Source: a virus
DNA length: 63,943 nt
Virus record (IMG/VR): IMGVR_UViG_3300034196_000117
Coordinates: 1-63,943 of that record
Strand: one strand, 5' to 3'
Part shown: piece after piece, positions 41,921 to 50,693 of the stretch
Numbering within the stretch: position 1 is the first letter of the stretch
How the letters are laid out: every line of letters begins with the position of its first letter
Made by a program: the position numbers and the translations under genes
The notes under the pieces: model-generated
The model's input: only the letters and a program-made list of their open reading frames with translations
The model's database searches: none
Told to the model about the DNA's origin: nothing

Positions 41921-41949
41921 TTGACAATTATTAAAAAAATTCATATAAT
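41921..41949 (+). promoter_or_regulatory. Consensus sigma70 promoter of the 42 kb ncRNA
   Basis: A perfect TTGACA (41921-41926), 17-bp spacer and a perfect TATAAT (41944-41949), the strongest promoter seen in the window. No gene follows on this strand before the terminator. Confidence 0.85.
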
Positions 41950-41955
41950 AAAGGT

Positions 41956-42264
41956 CTTGGTAGGGTATATCGGATTTTTTTATTGAGTAGTTTCATGCCG
42001 TATACTTTTTGTTGTAAAAAAAAACTCACTGTTGAAAGGTTTTTTTCGTCTCGAAGATTTTTTCCTCGTTAACAGTAGATAATAGAAAATCTGACATTCT
42101 AACTGGGTGTGGTTGATCTGGGAGGGAGTTGTGAAAATAACCAGTGATATAGTAGCCACCAAGGGCAATTATAACACGGGATCAATAGGGGTTCTTTATC
42201 CGGCAATTCACCGCCGCTCTTACCTATTACCAAGCCCTGCTCGAAAGAGCGGGGTTTTTTATTT
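41956..42264 (+). ncRNA. Orphan structured RNA of about 310 nt
   Basis: It runs from the consensus promoter to a strong terminator. The 5' CTTGGTA pairs perfectly with TACCAAG just before the terminator, so the ends close on each other. Inside, AATAGG/CCTATT and TTGATC/GATCAA helices and a GTGG/CCAC pairing can form. No frame with an SD is present. It is not RNase P, 6S or tmRNA by the motifs I checked. It overlaps the 3' end of the convergent gene 42259-42681, so it may also act as antisense. Confidence 0.65.
42232..42264 (+). terminator. Terminator of the 42 kb ncRNA
   Basis: CCCTGCTC/GAGCGGGG with a GAAA loop and six T on the plus strand. Confidence 0.85.
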
Positions 42265-42681
42265 GGCTTTTTTAACAGGTGGCTTAACATCTTCTTTTAC
42301 GGGTGCAACTTCAACAGGTGCAGGATATAAGACATCAAGTTTAAAACCAATACAATGATTATATTCGTGTTTGATTTTTAAATTCTTGATTGAATAAACG
42401 ATACCAGATCTAATCTCAAAGTGACGCTTTATCACTTCAAGTTCAGCACTGGATAGATTAAGCACCTGATAAGGTATTGGAATGAACAACATATCATTAG
42501 GCAACTTTTTTTCATAATGAAGACGATAGTCAAGCTCTGTGGCTCGCTCTATCATGTCTCTTTTTGAAAAAAGGTCATGAGCTGTTTTAACTTTTTTAAT
42601 CAAGCCAGTGATGGTATCAATGGCCTTAACAATCTCCGGTGTATGTGTTAGATGCGGAAGCAAAGGGACAATATCAGTCAT
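42259..42681 (-). CDS. Hypothetical protein with Pro/Lys-rich tail
   Basis: The start at 42681 (MTDIVPL) overlaps the stop of the upstream gene (TGATG). The 140-residue product is soluble and ends in a PVEVAPVKEDVKPPVKKAK-type tail. No domain is recognised. Its last codons overlap the convergent ncRNA terminator. Confidence 0.65.
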   Translation of the reverse strand: MTDIVPLLPHLTHTPEIVKAIDTITGLIKKVKTAHDLFSKRDMIERATELDYRLHYEKKLPNDMLFIPIPYQVLNLSSAELEVIKRHFEIRSGIVYSIKNLKIKHEYNHCIGFKLDVLYPAPVEVAPVKEDVKPPVKKAK

Positions 42682-43073
42682 CAATAGTGCCTTGCATTCT
42701 CTGCGAGATGGGACAATGGTGCTTGAACAAAAACAAACGTTTTGTCATCATCGGTAATATAAAGCCATAATTTTAAATCTGAATCTTTAAACGCATACTC
42801 CAACAAACTAAGAACGGATGGCTTACATGATTGTAAACTGTGAAGGTCAGAAATGTTAAGATAAAGTGATTCTGGATCTAAATCAAACTCGTAATCTTCT
42901 GGAAAAATGTCTTCATCATCAACCATGCATGCTGTTCTGATTGTCATTTCAACTGAGTATGCATCATACAATTCATCGAGTGCTCTAAAATTTTCAATAG
43001 TGGTGGTTATTTCTGATAGTGCTGCTTTGTAACTGTCCGATAATCTAACTGATAGTTTAGGTATTCCAGCCAT
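42681..43073 (-). CDS. Hypothetical protein coupled to 42259-42681
   Basis: The start at 43073 (MAGIPKLS) has AAGGAG upstream; the longer frame lacks an SD. It is a 130-residue soluble protein with an acidic middle (DDEDIFPEDYEFDLDPE). Its function is unknown. Confidence 0.65.
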   Translation of the reverse strand: MAGIPKLSVRLSDSYKAALSEITTTIENFRALDELYDAYSVEMTIRTACMVDDEDIFPEDYEFDLDPESLYLNISDLHSLQSCKPSVLSLLEYAFKDSDLKLWLYITDDDKTFVFVQAPLSHLAENARHY

Positions 43074-43106
43074 TTTAATTCTCCTTAAAAGATTTAATAT
43101 AGCAGA

Positions 43107-43137
43107 AAAAATAAAAAAGCCAACACAAGTGCTGGCT
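43107..43137 (-). terminator. Intrinsic terminator after 43158-43658
   Basis: GCCAGCA/TGTTGGC (one G-U) with a CTTG-type loop and six T on the minus strand. Confidence 0.65.
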
Positions 43138-43157
43138 GATTTCACAAATTTAAAGAA

Positions 43158-43658
43158 TTATAATTGAACGTCTACTTTCTTTGTACTTTCAACATTATCT
43201 CTTATCTTTTCAAGTGCAGGATTAAACATGACATAATGAATTGAAGTTTCATCACAAGCAATATAGGCTGAATAACTATCAGTACCTTCTTCAACTGTAT
43301 ACGCATACATGGCACCATTTTGCACACTAGGCTGAGCATTGGTATAGGTCTTCAAAAAAGTGTCATTTAATGAATTAGCAATATCGACACAACTGTATTT
43401 ACCCGAGGTTAAATCACCAGTGGCTTCTACTTTGCGAACAAGTTGATCATCATTAAAATAGACATTGTATTCATTGAAGAAATCGTCAACAGGTTGTGGT
43501 GGCTGAACCTTAACAGGTTCAAGAACAGTGGGTTGGAGATTTTTTGGATAAAACGAACTTTGCTCTCCAATTTTGATTCCAAAGGGTGCAAAATCTGCTG
43601 CATGAACAGCTAAGGAACTACTGATCAAAAGACACGCTAATAAGGTTTTCTTTAACAT
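43158..43658 (-). CDS. Secreted hypothetical protein
   Basis: A 166-residue protein with a Sec signal ending LAVHA. The mature part has a Pro-rich linker (EPVKVQPPQPVDD) and two Cys (YSCVD, IACDE). It is probably periplasmic. No family is recognised. Confidence 0.72.
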   Translation of the reverse strand: MLKKTLLACLLISSSLAVHAADFAPFGIKIGEQSSFYPKNLQPTVLEPVKVQPPQPVDDFFNEYNVYFNDDQLVRKVEATGDLTSGKYSCVDIANSLNDTFLKTYTNAQPSVQNGAMYAYTVEEGTDSYSAYIACDETSIHYVMFNPALEKIRDNVESTKKVDVQL

Positions 43659-43754
43659 ATAAACTCCTAGTTGTTTTTCTTTTAACTTCGGTTCAGTATA
43701 CTATAATCTGACTGAAAGTCAAAATTAACAACTAAGAGTATGATGAAAGGTTAA

Positions 43755-44183
43755 TTAATACCAACCTCTCCGATTGAGTTCATCTTTAATGTAATTAACG
43801 ATGCTACGGTTTTTAATATCACCTTTGAGTTCGTAAAAATATTGCAGACCACTCTTATCAGCAATCGCAATGGCAATGGCAGCCGATTTTGGCGAACTAT
43901 GAAAAATATAAAGGCACAGATCACCAGTAAACGCCAAATCAGAAACTTTTTTGTAGAAGTCATCACGAGTCAAATAATCAGCCTGAACATTTCGTTGCAT
44001 CCAATCTGTAAAAATGTTCATGTCTCGCTGATGAAGCTCACCTTTTTTAAAATCATGATTGTTACATTCAAGCGTATTAATGCCACGAACATACATGGAA
44101 GTCTGCACACTGGTAAAAGCATTACCACTCTGGATACTTTCTTGTTCCATGATTTTATTGAAGCCTTTGTGCAAAGTAGTCAT
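43755..44183 (-). CDS. Hypothetical protein (142 residues)
   Basis: A soluble protein with no signal peptide, SD CGGAG and a possible alpha/beta core (DLCLYIFHSSPKSAAIAIAI). It is monocistronic with its own TATAAT box. Its function is unknown. Confidence 0.65.
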   Translation of the reverse strand: MTTLHKGFNKIMEQESIQSGNAFTSVQTSMYVRGINTLECNNHDFKKGELHQRDMNIFTDWMQRNVQADYLTRDDFYKKVSDLAFTGDLCLYIFHSSPKSAAIAIAIADKSGLQYFYELKGDIKNRSIVNYIKDELNRRGWY

Positions 44184-44233
44184 AATGTATCTCCGATGAA
44201 AAAGTATGGTCTATTATAGCAGTTTAGAGCGTT

Positions 44234-44833
44234 TTAAACAAGGTTATGATGAATAATATAGCAAATCAACAGCAAAGAATTACGAAGACGGTCACTTTTA
44301 CCACCACCATAACTGGTGCGATACCGAAGACTGTCCAGCGAACGAACCTTCACATAGGCACCCACACTGTCAAAGCTGATATCCAGTGTAGACGTGTCTT
44401 CACCATCATTATCATCTTGTAGGCGAGAGTAAACAAAACCATCCAGCACTTCTGGGTAGTCTTGTTCTTTAACAATGGCATTGATGAGTTCAATTGGATT
44501 TTTCAAATCCACACCACTGGAAATACGCCCCAACATGTTGTCCATGCCAATACCCCGAGCGGCGATTTTCAAGAAGCCAGTCAGTGTAGGATATTGTTCA
44601 AAGGAAAAGAACATGTCTTGATAAATATCATTCATATTACCATCGGCATCACGAAGTGTTTGAACATCTGGATTAATGCAAGGCATCACATGAATATCGC
44701 AGTCATGAGCAATACAGATAGCGAATTCTGAAATTTGGTCATTAGGAACCGTTGGGAATACGGAGAAATAATCAACGCCATCAAAACCAATATTGTAAAA
44801 GGAGTTGAGAAGCTTAACAATTTTTTCGTTCAT
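44234..44833 (-). CDS. Hypothetical protein (199 residues)
   Basis: The start at 44833 (MNEKIVK) has AGGTG upstream. A soluble protein; the first 60 residues are alpha/beta, and the C-terminal half has a YVKVRSLDSLRYRTSYGGGK strand. No domain is recognised. Confidence 0.65.
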   Translation of the reverse strand: MNEKIVKLLNSFYNIGFDGVDYFSVFPTVPNDQISEFAICIAHDCDIHVMPCINPDVQTLRDADGNMNDIYQDMFFSFEQYPTLTGFLKIAARGIGMDNMLGRISSGVDLKNPIELINAIVKEQDYPEVLDGFVYSRLQDDNDGEDTSTLDISFDSVGAYVKVRSLDSLRYRTSYGGGKSDRLRNSLLLICYIIHHNLV

Positions 44834-44884
44834 GAGTAATAACACCTTTGATTTTTTGATAAGGCATTATACCATAGTAGAATG

Positions 44885-44910
44885 AAAAAAGGAACCTTTC
44901 GGCTCCTTCT
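44885..44910 (-). terminator. Intrinsic terminator after 44918-45256
   Basis: GGAGCC/GGTTCC (one G-U) with a GAAA loop and six T on the minus strand. Confidence 0.75.
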
Positions 44911-44917
44911 GTCTGCA

Positions 44918-45256
44918 TTATTGAGCAACGAACTGCTCACCGTAGTCATCAATTTTGGTATTTCCATGTTCAACATAACGCTGTGGAACTTCATCGGGAG
45001 TTACTTTGCGAATATACGCATCCAACGCACCTTCAAAACCATCAGCAATGATTTTATTCAGGTAGAAGTCAAAACCACTGGCGTTCGCAATTTCCTGAGA
45101 AATCAATGCAGCTTCTTCGGCTTTAAATTTAACACCATCACGCCACATGGTAATCCATGTAAAGGAGTCTTCTGAACTCCAATCCACTTGCAAATTATGT
45201 TTCAATGCGACTAAGCCAACAGCCGCTTTAATTTGTGTACAGGTTAGTTTACTCAT
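44918..45256 (-). CDS. Hypothetical protein (112 residues)
   Basis: The start at 45256 (MSKLTCT) has GAGG upstream. A soluble helical protein with a Trp-rich segment (SFTWITMW). It follows the DRB0094-type ligase across a terminator, so its link to that gene is uncertain. Confidence 0.65.
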   Translation of the reverse strand: MSKLTCTQIKAAVGLVALKHNLQVDWSSEDSFTWITMWRDGVKFKAEEAALISQEIANASGFDFYLNKIIADGFEGALDAYIRKVTPDEVPQRYVEHGNTKIDDYGEQFVAQ

Positions 45257-45265
45257 GATATACCT

Positions 45266-45292
45266 CAAAAAAAGAGGAACCCGAAGGTTCCT
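45266..45292 (-). terminator. Intrinsic terminator after the Rnl5-type ligase
   Basis: AGGAACC/GGTTCCT with a TTCG loop, then CTTTTTTT on the minus strand, ending just before the SD of the next gene. Confidence 0.75.
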
Positions 45293-45293
45293 A

Positions 45294-46379
45294 TCAGTTT
45301 AGTTCTGTGCCGCCTTTGCGAGAAAGGTAAGCAGTTGAAACGCTTTTTAAGACAACACGGCCAATGGCTGGATCTCGACGCTGAACAAGCGGTTCCACAA
45401 CAAGACCCTCACGAATGTGTGTTTCTTTGCCAGAGTAAGTTTCCAACCCATCAGTGTATTTCAACATGACTTCTTTGCTGTATGGGCCTTTGTAAAGCAC
45501 AGGAACACGTTTCAAGTTGAACTCAGTGAGCAAGGCTTCAAGCACATCATCATCCACTGGGAACACGCCTTTTGCATCACTACGCGAACCAAGGAACACG
45601 TTGAAGACACGGAAATCAAATACGCCAGCATCCAAGCCGTAAGTCAAATCTTGAACAGCACCAAATGTTTCGCCCGAAATATAAGCATTGGTTTTGTAGC
45701 GATCTGCAAGGATGGCTGTAATCTCATAAAGATTGAACTTTTTAGCAACACGAATGTAAATGTTATGAGCATTTTGTTCGTTGTCACGAAGCACCAAGCC
45801 TTTGTTAAAGAAACCTTTGCTACTCACGAATGAGCGGCCATCAACCACATGTGGAATAGGGTCTTTACCATAAACGCTACCAGCAATAGTGAACGTACCA
45901 TGAAGTTTTTCAGTCATAGATACAAGCTCACCATCAACCAATACATCAGGGTAACGCTTGACGTTTTCAATGTCAAAGTGGAAAGTGTTTTCAATGCCCA
46001 CGTTAGAAATCTCACCATTCATGGAGGCTGGAATAGGAGCTTCATACTTGATGATACCCAATTCTTCGGCTTTATCGTCACCGATAGCCCAGCCATCACG
46101 GGCTTTAAAGCAAAGACCTTGACTAAGAACACCACGAAGCATGGAAGGCTTCAAACGGTTTTTCTTGGAACCTGCCAATTTACCAAGGCAACCCACTTCT
46201 TCTTGAATGAAATCAGGAACAAGGGCACCTTCTGGAATATAAACAGCCAAGTCACCTGTTTTCAGGTATCCTTTTTGAATGATCGAGAAGAAATCCCCGA
46301 CGCGAGCCAGTTCAATCGCATCAGCGTTAGGATGTGGCTCAACAATGACTGGAAGAACTGTCGCTTTAAAGGTAGACAT
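45294..46379 (-). CDS. DRB0094/Rnl5-family RNA ligase
   Basis: The 361-residue protein begins with the family N-terminal OB-like domain (PHPNADAIELA, then YLKTGDLAVYIPEGALVP). The ligase domain has Lys158 in TEKLHGT (motif I), SGETFG with Glu237, EGLVV (324-328, motif IV) and VLKSVS with Lys345 (motif V). The Deinococcus homologue (DraRnl) seals nicked RNA on a template that includes DNA. The length is close to that enzyme. With the T4 Rnl1-type enzyme 14 kb away, the element carries two unlike RNA ligases. Confidence 0.88.
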   Translation of the reverse strand: MSTFKATVLPVIVEPHPNADAIELARVGDFFSIIQKGYLKTGDLAVYIPEGALVPDFIQEEVGCLGKLAGSKKNRLKPSMLRGVLSQGLCFKARDGWAIGDDKAEELGIIKYEAPIPASMNGEISNVGIENTFHFDIENVKRYPDVLVDGELVSMTEKLHGTFTIAGSVYGKDPIPHVVDGRSFVSSKGFFNKGLVLRDNEQNAHNIYIRVAKKFNLYEITAILADRYKTNAYISGETFGAVQDLTYGLDAGVFDFRVFNVFLGSRSDAKGVFPVDDDVLEALLTEFNLKRVPVLYKGPYSKEVMLKYTDGLETYSGKETHIREGLVVEPLVQRRDPAIGRVVLKSVSTAYLSRKGGTELN

Positions 46380-46459
46380 TTTGTGTAATCCTCTTTTATT
46401 TTCAATCTCGTAATTATACTAAAGAAATCACTCCACGTCAAGAAAAAACGAGAAACGTG

Positions 46460-47083
46460 CTAGATTTTAACCATTTCAACAAGTTTTAAAACATTATCAT
46501 CAATTTCATTCACTGGAATATTGAGAAATTTACCAATTTCATCAGCATAATATTCCAACATGGGTTCTCTGAGTGATTCAAAATCTCGATAATAAACATC
46601 CAGATTGAGATATTTAATAGTTCCCTTCATTTCTGTATTTCTGTAAAATCTAGGCTGAACAGGTTCAGTATGAAAATTCACCATAAGTCGGGTGGATGTG
46701 CTGAGCAATTCTAATTGATAATAAGCCACATCATGAACACTGGTATAACCTTCTTTCAAGACAATATTTTGAATATTGTGAAGGGTGAATTGATCAAAGA
46801 AGTTGGCAGCAAGAAACCCCTCTAAACTATCTTCAACGACTTCACTCAAAAAATCGGTTAATCGTGTGACCAACTTTTTTACATGAAAATGTTTAAAAGG
46901 TTTTAAAACCAAGGGTGCAACGACATCAGCATCAAGCTGGAAGAGCATAACAGGATCAAAATTATGATTGTAGAAACTGAGAAGTTTTACGGCACAATAA
47001 CGCCCCACCATTATATCGTGTTCCTTAGCGAACACAGTAAACAGTTCTTTAAAGCTATCTGTTTCAGCCGAATTGACATTCAT
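46460..47083 (-). CDS. Hypothetical protein with C-terminal MI-type signature
   Basis: A 207-residue soluble protein, Phe/Val-rich. It ends NEIDDNVLKLVEMVKI, the same pattern as the ends of 17079-19191 and 26885-28066. Before it lies YYADEIGKFLNI, a helix. No domain is recognised. SD GGA. Confidence 0.7.
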   Translation of the reverse strand: MNVNSAETDSFKELFTVFAKEHDIMVGRYCAVKLLSFYNHNFDPVMLFQLDADVVAPLVLKPFKHFHVKKLVTRLTDFLSEVVEDSLEGFLAANFFDQFTLHNIQNIVLKEGYTSVHDVAYYQLELLSTSTRLMVNFHTEPVQPRFYRNTEMKGTIKYLNLDVYYRDFESLREPMLEYYADEIGKFLNIPVNEIDDNVLKLVEMVKI

Positions 47084-47143
47084 ATCTTGATCCGTAACTA
47101 AGAGTTGAAATTATAAAACCCCTGACCCAGCGAAACAGCTAGT

Positions 47144-47527
47144 TCAGTTATTTTTCAAATAAACATCACGACCAAACATAAAATGATGATAATCACCCCA
47201 AGCAATGCCAAGATATTCGTGAAGTTCCATATTTAATGAAGGTGTATTATGCCATAATTCGACTTTATCGTCAAGATGATTTACGGAAGTGATGCTATAG
47301 CCATGCTCAACCATAACTTGATTAAATACAAGATGATAGTCTTGCAGTTCTTCTTGGGTCAATTCACCAAAAGAATGCTGAATTGCGGTCAAAAGGGTAT
47401 CATCACGAAATGTAAACCAAGAAAAATCTTTGGATACTGAATGGGATTCAACCAGAGCAATAAACTTTTCAGTCATTGAACGTATAGCGTTAACAAAACT
47501 TTCATTGTCTTTCTGAGCTATTGTCAT
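47144..47527 (-). CDS. Hypothetical protein (127 residues)
   Basis: A soluble acidic protein rich in His, Trp and Phe (SWFTFRDD, WGDYHHFMFG). GGGAG precedes the ATG. Its function is unknown. Confidence 0.65.
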   Translation of the reverse strand: MTIAQKDNESFVNAIRSMTEKFIALVESHSVSKDFSWFTFRDDTLLTAIQHSFGELTQEELQDYHLVFNQVMVEHGYSITSVNHLDDKVELWHNTPSLNMELHEYLGIAWGDYHHFMFGRDVYLKNN

Positions 47528-47548
47528 ATGAGGACTCCCATAGGCTGG

Positions 47549-47896
47549 TTAAGTTCGGTGGTTGCCTAGAATTATATCAATTCTTTCTAGACTGGTTAAT
47601 GTGGTATCTTCTAATTGCTTGTCTCTGTCCGCGATTCGATCTTGCATTCTTTTGTCAGCTTCTTTACTTTCTAGACGAAACGAGTAAAAAATCATACCAA
47701 ATCCGGCTGTAAAACCAATCAGTAATGGCATAAGGAATAAAGCGAACATGAGGAAATGAGAATCCCCTTCAAAAGCTTTCCAGACCATAAACCGACCTGT
47801 GGAAAGCATGTAACTATTCCAGAAGAAGAGTGAGAATGTCGCAGCTCCGAAGACACTGCATAATCCTGCTTTAAAGACTTGTTTTGAATTGATCAT
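47549..47896 (-). CDS. Two-helix membrane protein
   Basis: The start at 47896 (MINSKQV) lies 2 nt after the stop of 47899-48378, so it is coupled; the SD is weak. The 115-residue protein has two membrane helices (about residues 9-31 and 44-68) and a charged helical tail (SKEADKRMQDRIADRDKQ). Its function is unknown. Confidence 0.6.
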   Translation of the reverse strand: MINSKQVFKAGLCSVFGAATFSLFFWNSYMLSTGRFMVWKAFEGDSHFLMFALFLMPLLIGFTAGFGMIFYSFRLESKEADKRMQDRIADRDKQLEDTTLTSLERIDIILGNHRT

Positions 47897-47898
47897 AA

Positions 47899-48378
47899 TT
47901 AAGCCCAAAAAATATTTAAGTTTTTCTTATATGCCTGATCAATGATTTCAAGCATATCACTGAGAGCACCATGAATATAATCCATAGATGCACCACAATC
48001 ATAGAAGTTTCCATTTTGTGATGGCTCAACAGCATGGCCTTCGTTGACCTTATTCAAGGCCATGAAGACTTTCTTACGGAACACTTGAATATCAGCATGA
48101 TTGATAGCATAGTAGCCACCATCAGCTTGTGTGGCAATACGGATATTACGATCTACCAGATCCAATAACAAGTAGAAATTAGCGTAGCTGAAATCACGAC
48201 TTTGTTTGAAGTCAATGACACGCTCCATCTGGTAATGGCGTTGAGTTTCTTCATCAAATGGGCAATAACCTTCAAGCTTGAAATACTCTTCATCCAAATC
48301 AGGATAAAGATCAGCCATGAACACCTTCTGTTGTGGGTAATCATCGTGATTGATTTGAGCTTGGAAGGTAACACCCAT
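47899..48378 (-). CDS. Hypothetical protein (159 residues)
   Basis: A soluble acidic protein, Tyr/Phe-rich, with SD GAGG and its own TATA-like box. It is coupled to the membrane protein downstream. No domain is recognised. Confidence 0.65.
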   Translation of the reverse strand: MGVTFQAQINHDDYPQQKVFMADLYPDLDEEYFKLEGYCPFDEETQRHYQMERVIDFKQSRDFSYANFYLLLDLVDRNIRIATQADGGYYAINHADIQVFRKKVFMALNKVNEGHAVEPSQNGNFYDCGASMDYIHGALSDMLEIIDQAYKKNLNIFWA

Positions 48379-48438
48379 GATAATGACCTCTTTAAATTAA
48401 GAAGGTCATTATATCATAAAATAAGAAAAAATCAACCA

Positions 48439-48882
48439 CTACAGTATGAATTCGCCTTTTTTACGTGGCGTTCTATTTTGCACGTTCGGCATTTGCGTTA
48501 TAGCCGATGAACCACTCACACTTGTACAGTTTTCCACATAACTAAAAGAAAAAGCGTATTTAGAAGGTCCAAAGAACATGTCTTCTCTAGTCATTTTATA
48601 GTAAAGTTCAGGATTCGCATTCATAGGTTTTGATGCACAAACAAATGATCCCAGTTTGATATTATCAGCATCCATGACGCCAACCACCCATGTGTTGGAA
48701 TTTTGATCAAATGCTCGATTGATTGTAAAGATGTCTTTCCGAACATTATAAGTTGTTTCTGAAGATGGCACCTCAAAAATAAACAAACTCAAAAAAAGGA
48801 ATGCCAACGCAATCATAGCTACCCCCATAACTGCTAAAAGAATTCTTTCAAATGTATCAGGATTCTGGTTTTCAATACGCAT
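48439..48882 (-). CDS. Single-pass membrane protein
   Basis: The 147-residue protein has one membrane helix (about residues 12-34) and a periplasmic beta-rich domain with two Cys (FVCASK, ENCTSV), probably a disulphide. SD GAGG. Its function is unknown. Confidence 0.68.
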   Translation of the reverse strand: MRIENQNPDTFERILLAVMGVAMIALAFLFLSLFIFEVPSSETTYNVRKDIFTINRAFDQNSNTWVVGVMDADNIKLGSFVCASKPMNANPELYYKMTREDMFFGPSKYAFSFSYVENCTSVSGSSAITQMPNVQNRTPRKKGEFIL

Positions 48883-48916
48883 GTCAAATACCTCATTTTA
48901 AAAAATTAAAGATATA

Positions 48917-49246
48917 TTATTTTTTGAAAGAGTAAGCCGAAAAGCTGTCCCAATCACACGAAGAACGTGTCAAAATAGATTTAAATTGATGATAGGCACA
49001 AGAAGCGGCGTCACTCAGGTGCAAGAAATTAAAACGGTGAGCTGCATAAATAGTAACAGGATAATGATATTCAGCACCAGTGTGCAAATCAGCTTTGATG
49101 GAAGAGACTCCATTTTTAAGCGTCATATTTTTGTTCACATAGGGTAAAAGGGCATCATTATTGGTTACTTTTTCAAAGGTATCATAAATACTGATACTAT
49201 GTTCATATTCCACAACAATCACTTTTTTGAACAGAAAATTAATCAT
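48917..49246 (-). CDS. Hypothetical protein (109 residues)
   Basis: The start at 49246 (MINFLFKK) has GGAG upstream; the longer frame has no SD. A soluble protein with His- and Tyr-rich strands and no recognised domain. It is probably in one operon with 49296-49730. Confidence 0.62.
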   Translation of the reverse strand: MINFLFKKVIVVEYEHSISIYDTFEKVTNNDALLPYVNKNMTLKNGVSSIKADLHTGAEYHYPVTIYAAHRFNFLHLSDAASCAYHQFKSILTRSSCDWDSFSAYSFKK

Positions 49247-49295
49247 CAGGTGGCTCTCCGAAAGAAAAGGATGACCGAAGCCATCCATGATATTG

Positions 49296-49730
49296 TTATT
49301 TCCTTGATTTCAGCTTGTTATCGAGGACTTCTTTTTTAGCATTGTTCAATCCTACCACAACCCAACTGATCTTGTCATCAAGTGCTGAAATAATTTTATC
49401 AGCTTGATCGTTATAAAACTCAACACATTCTTCCTTATTGTCGAAAACATGCAAAGCTGTGCCTGTATTAAACCGATAACCTGTATTGTCGAAAATACCA
49501 ATCACTTTACTGCCTGCTTCACCCGTTTTTGTCAAAGTTCTAAAATGGGTATCTGAGTAATGAATAGGCTTAGTTGGCTTGTTTTCTTCGTTCGAAACAA
49601 TAATAACTTCTGTTGGCGGGACATGGCGGATAGCTTTCTTATCCAAGTCAGGTTGACGATAATCACAAATCCAAACTTTTTGGCCGACATGCGGGCCTAA
49701 TTCTCTCAAAACTTTAATATCTAACTCCAT
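49296..49730 (-). CDS. Hypothetical protein (144 residues)
   Basis: The start at 49730 (MELDIKV) has GAGG upstream. A soluble basic alpha/beta protein (GQKVWICDYRQPDL near the start). No domain is recognised. It is divergent from 49884-50675. Confidence 0.65.
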   Translation of the reverse strand: MELDIKVLRELGPHVGQKVWICDYRQPDLDKKAIRHVPPTEVIIVSNEENKPTKPIHYSDTHFRTLTKTGEAGSKVIGIFDNTGYRFNTGTALHVFDNKEECVEFYNDQADKIISALDDKISWVVVGLNNAKKEVLDNKLKSRK

Positions 49731-49883
49731 AAAAATCACCTCTTAAAGAGCAAGTATTTTAACATATTTTAAAAATAAAATCAATAAAATTATGTCTTTT
49801 TTATGAACATTTAATAGGCAAAATCATAGACTAAAACAACAAAATAAGGTATAATCAAAAGATATATAAATTGAGGATGTTAA

Positions 49884-50675
49884 ATGTATCTTTCATTTCC
49901 AAATTACGAAGAATTATCAAGCAACCCAAACCTTGCGAAAGACCAAGAAGGTAAGGTGTGGGAATTATTGTATGAAAAATTCGTAAAAATGAATAATAAC
50001 CCAAATATCACAGATGAAGATATTCAAAGTAACCTTGGGATTTATGGAACAACTACCAAATTTTATAATACTAAGGATTACTGTACAGTTAACTTTGCTG
50101 TTAATTTTTTCGATTGTTATATTGTAATACCTGTACATTTATATTTTAATCAACATGGAAAATACAATAGATGGCATTCAACATATATGGGATCAAAAAA
50201 TGATTTAAGTTTAATGAATCTTTTAAATATTAATCATTTTAATGACGATTTGTCTAAATTAGAGTTTTCATTAGATGAAGATGCAAACAATAAAACTGTA
50301 TATGAAATCATCAAAGAAAATTATATAAAAACACCAGAATATCCAAAAATAAGGACTACTTTAAAATATCGTTTTGACACTGAGCATAAGGTTTATTTGC
50401 GTGGTTTTGAATCAAAAATTAATAATTCAAGTTCTAATTATTCAATGGAAGGTTTTGAGAAATTTGAAACTGAACTTATGTTTTTAAAGTTCGTAAAACA
50501 TGTCATAACTGAAAGAGATTCTGTTGATTCAGCCTTTATCAATTACAACGATATAGATTTCACGAAATCAGAATGGATGCGGGAAGTTCATAAACACTTT
50601 TTCAGAAGCTTAACAGGTGACAAACGCACTGCATTCTTGGATTATATGAATGTAATAGACATGATAGCAATTTAA
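49884..50675 (+). CDS. Hypothetical protein, paralogue of 50694-51503
   Basis: The 263-residue soluble protein starts MYLSFPNYEELS and ends FLDYMNVIDMIAI. Both ends and the middle (NxNPNxTxExIxxxL) match the next gene. The end fits the window-wide MI-type signature. SD GAGG and a TATAAT box lie upstream. Its function is unknown. Confidence 0.75.
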   Translation: MYLSFPNYEELSSNPNLAKDQEGKVWELLYEKFVKMNNNPNITDEDIQSNLGIYGTTTKFYNTKDYCTVNFAVNFFDCYIVIPVHLYFNQHGKYNRWHSTYMGSKNDLSLMNLLNINHFNDDLSKLEFSLDEDANNKTVYEIIKENYIKTPEYPKIRTTLKYRFDTEHKVYLRGFESKINNSSSNYSMEGFEKFETELMFLKFVKHVITERDSVDSAFINYNDIDFTKSEWMREVHKHFFRSLTGDKRTAFLDYMNVIDMIAI

Positions 50676-50693
50676 CAAAATACAGGGTGAATG

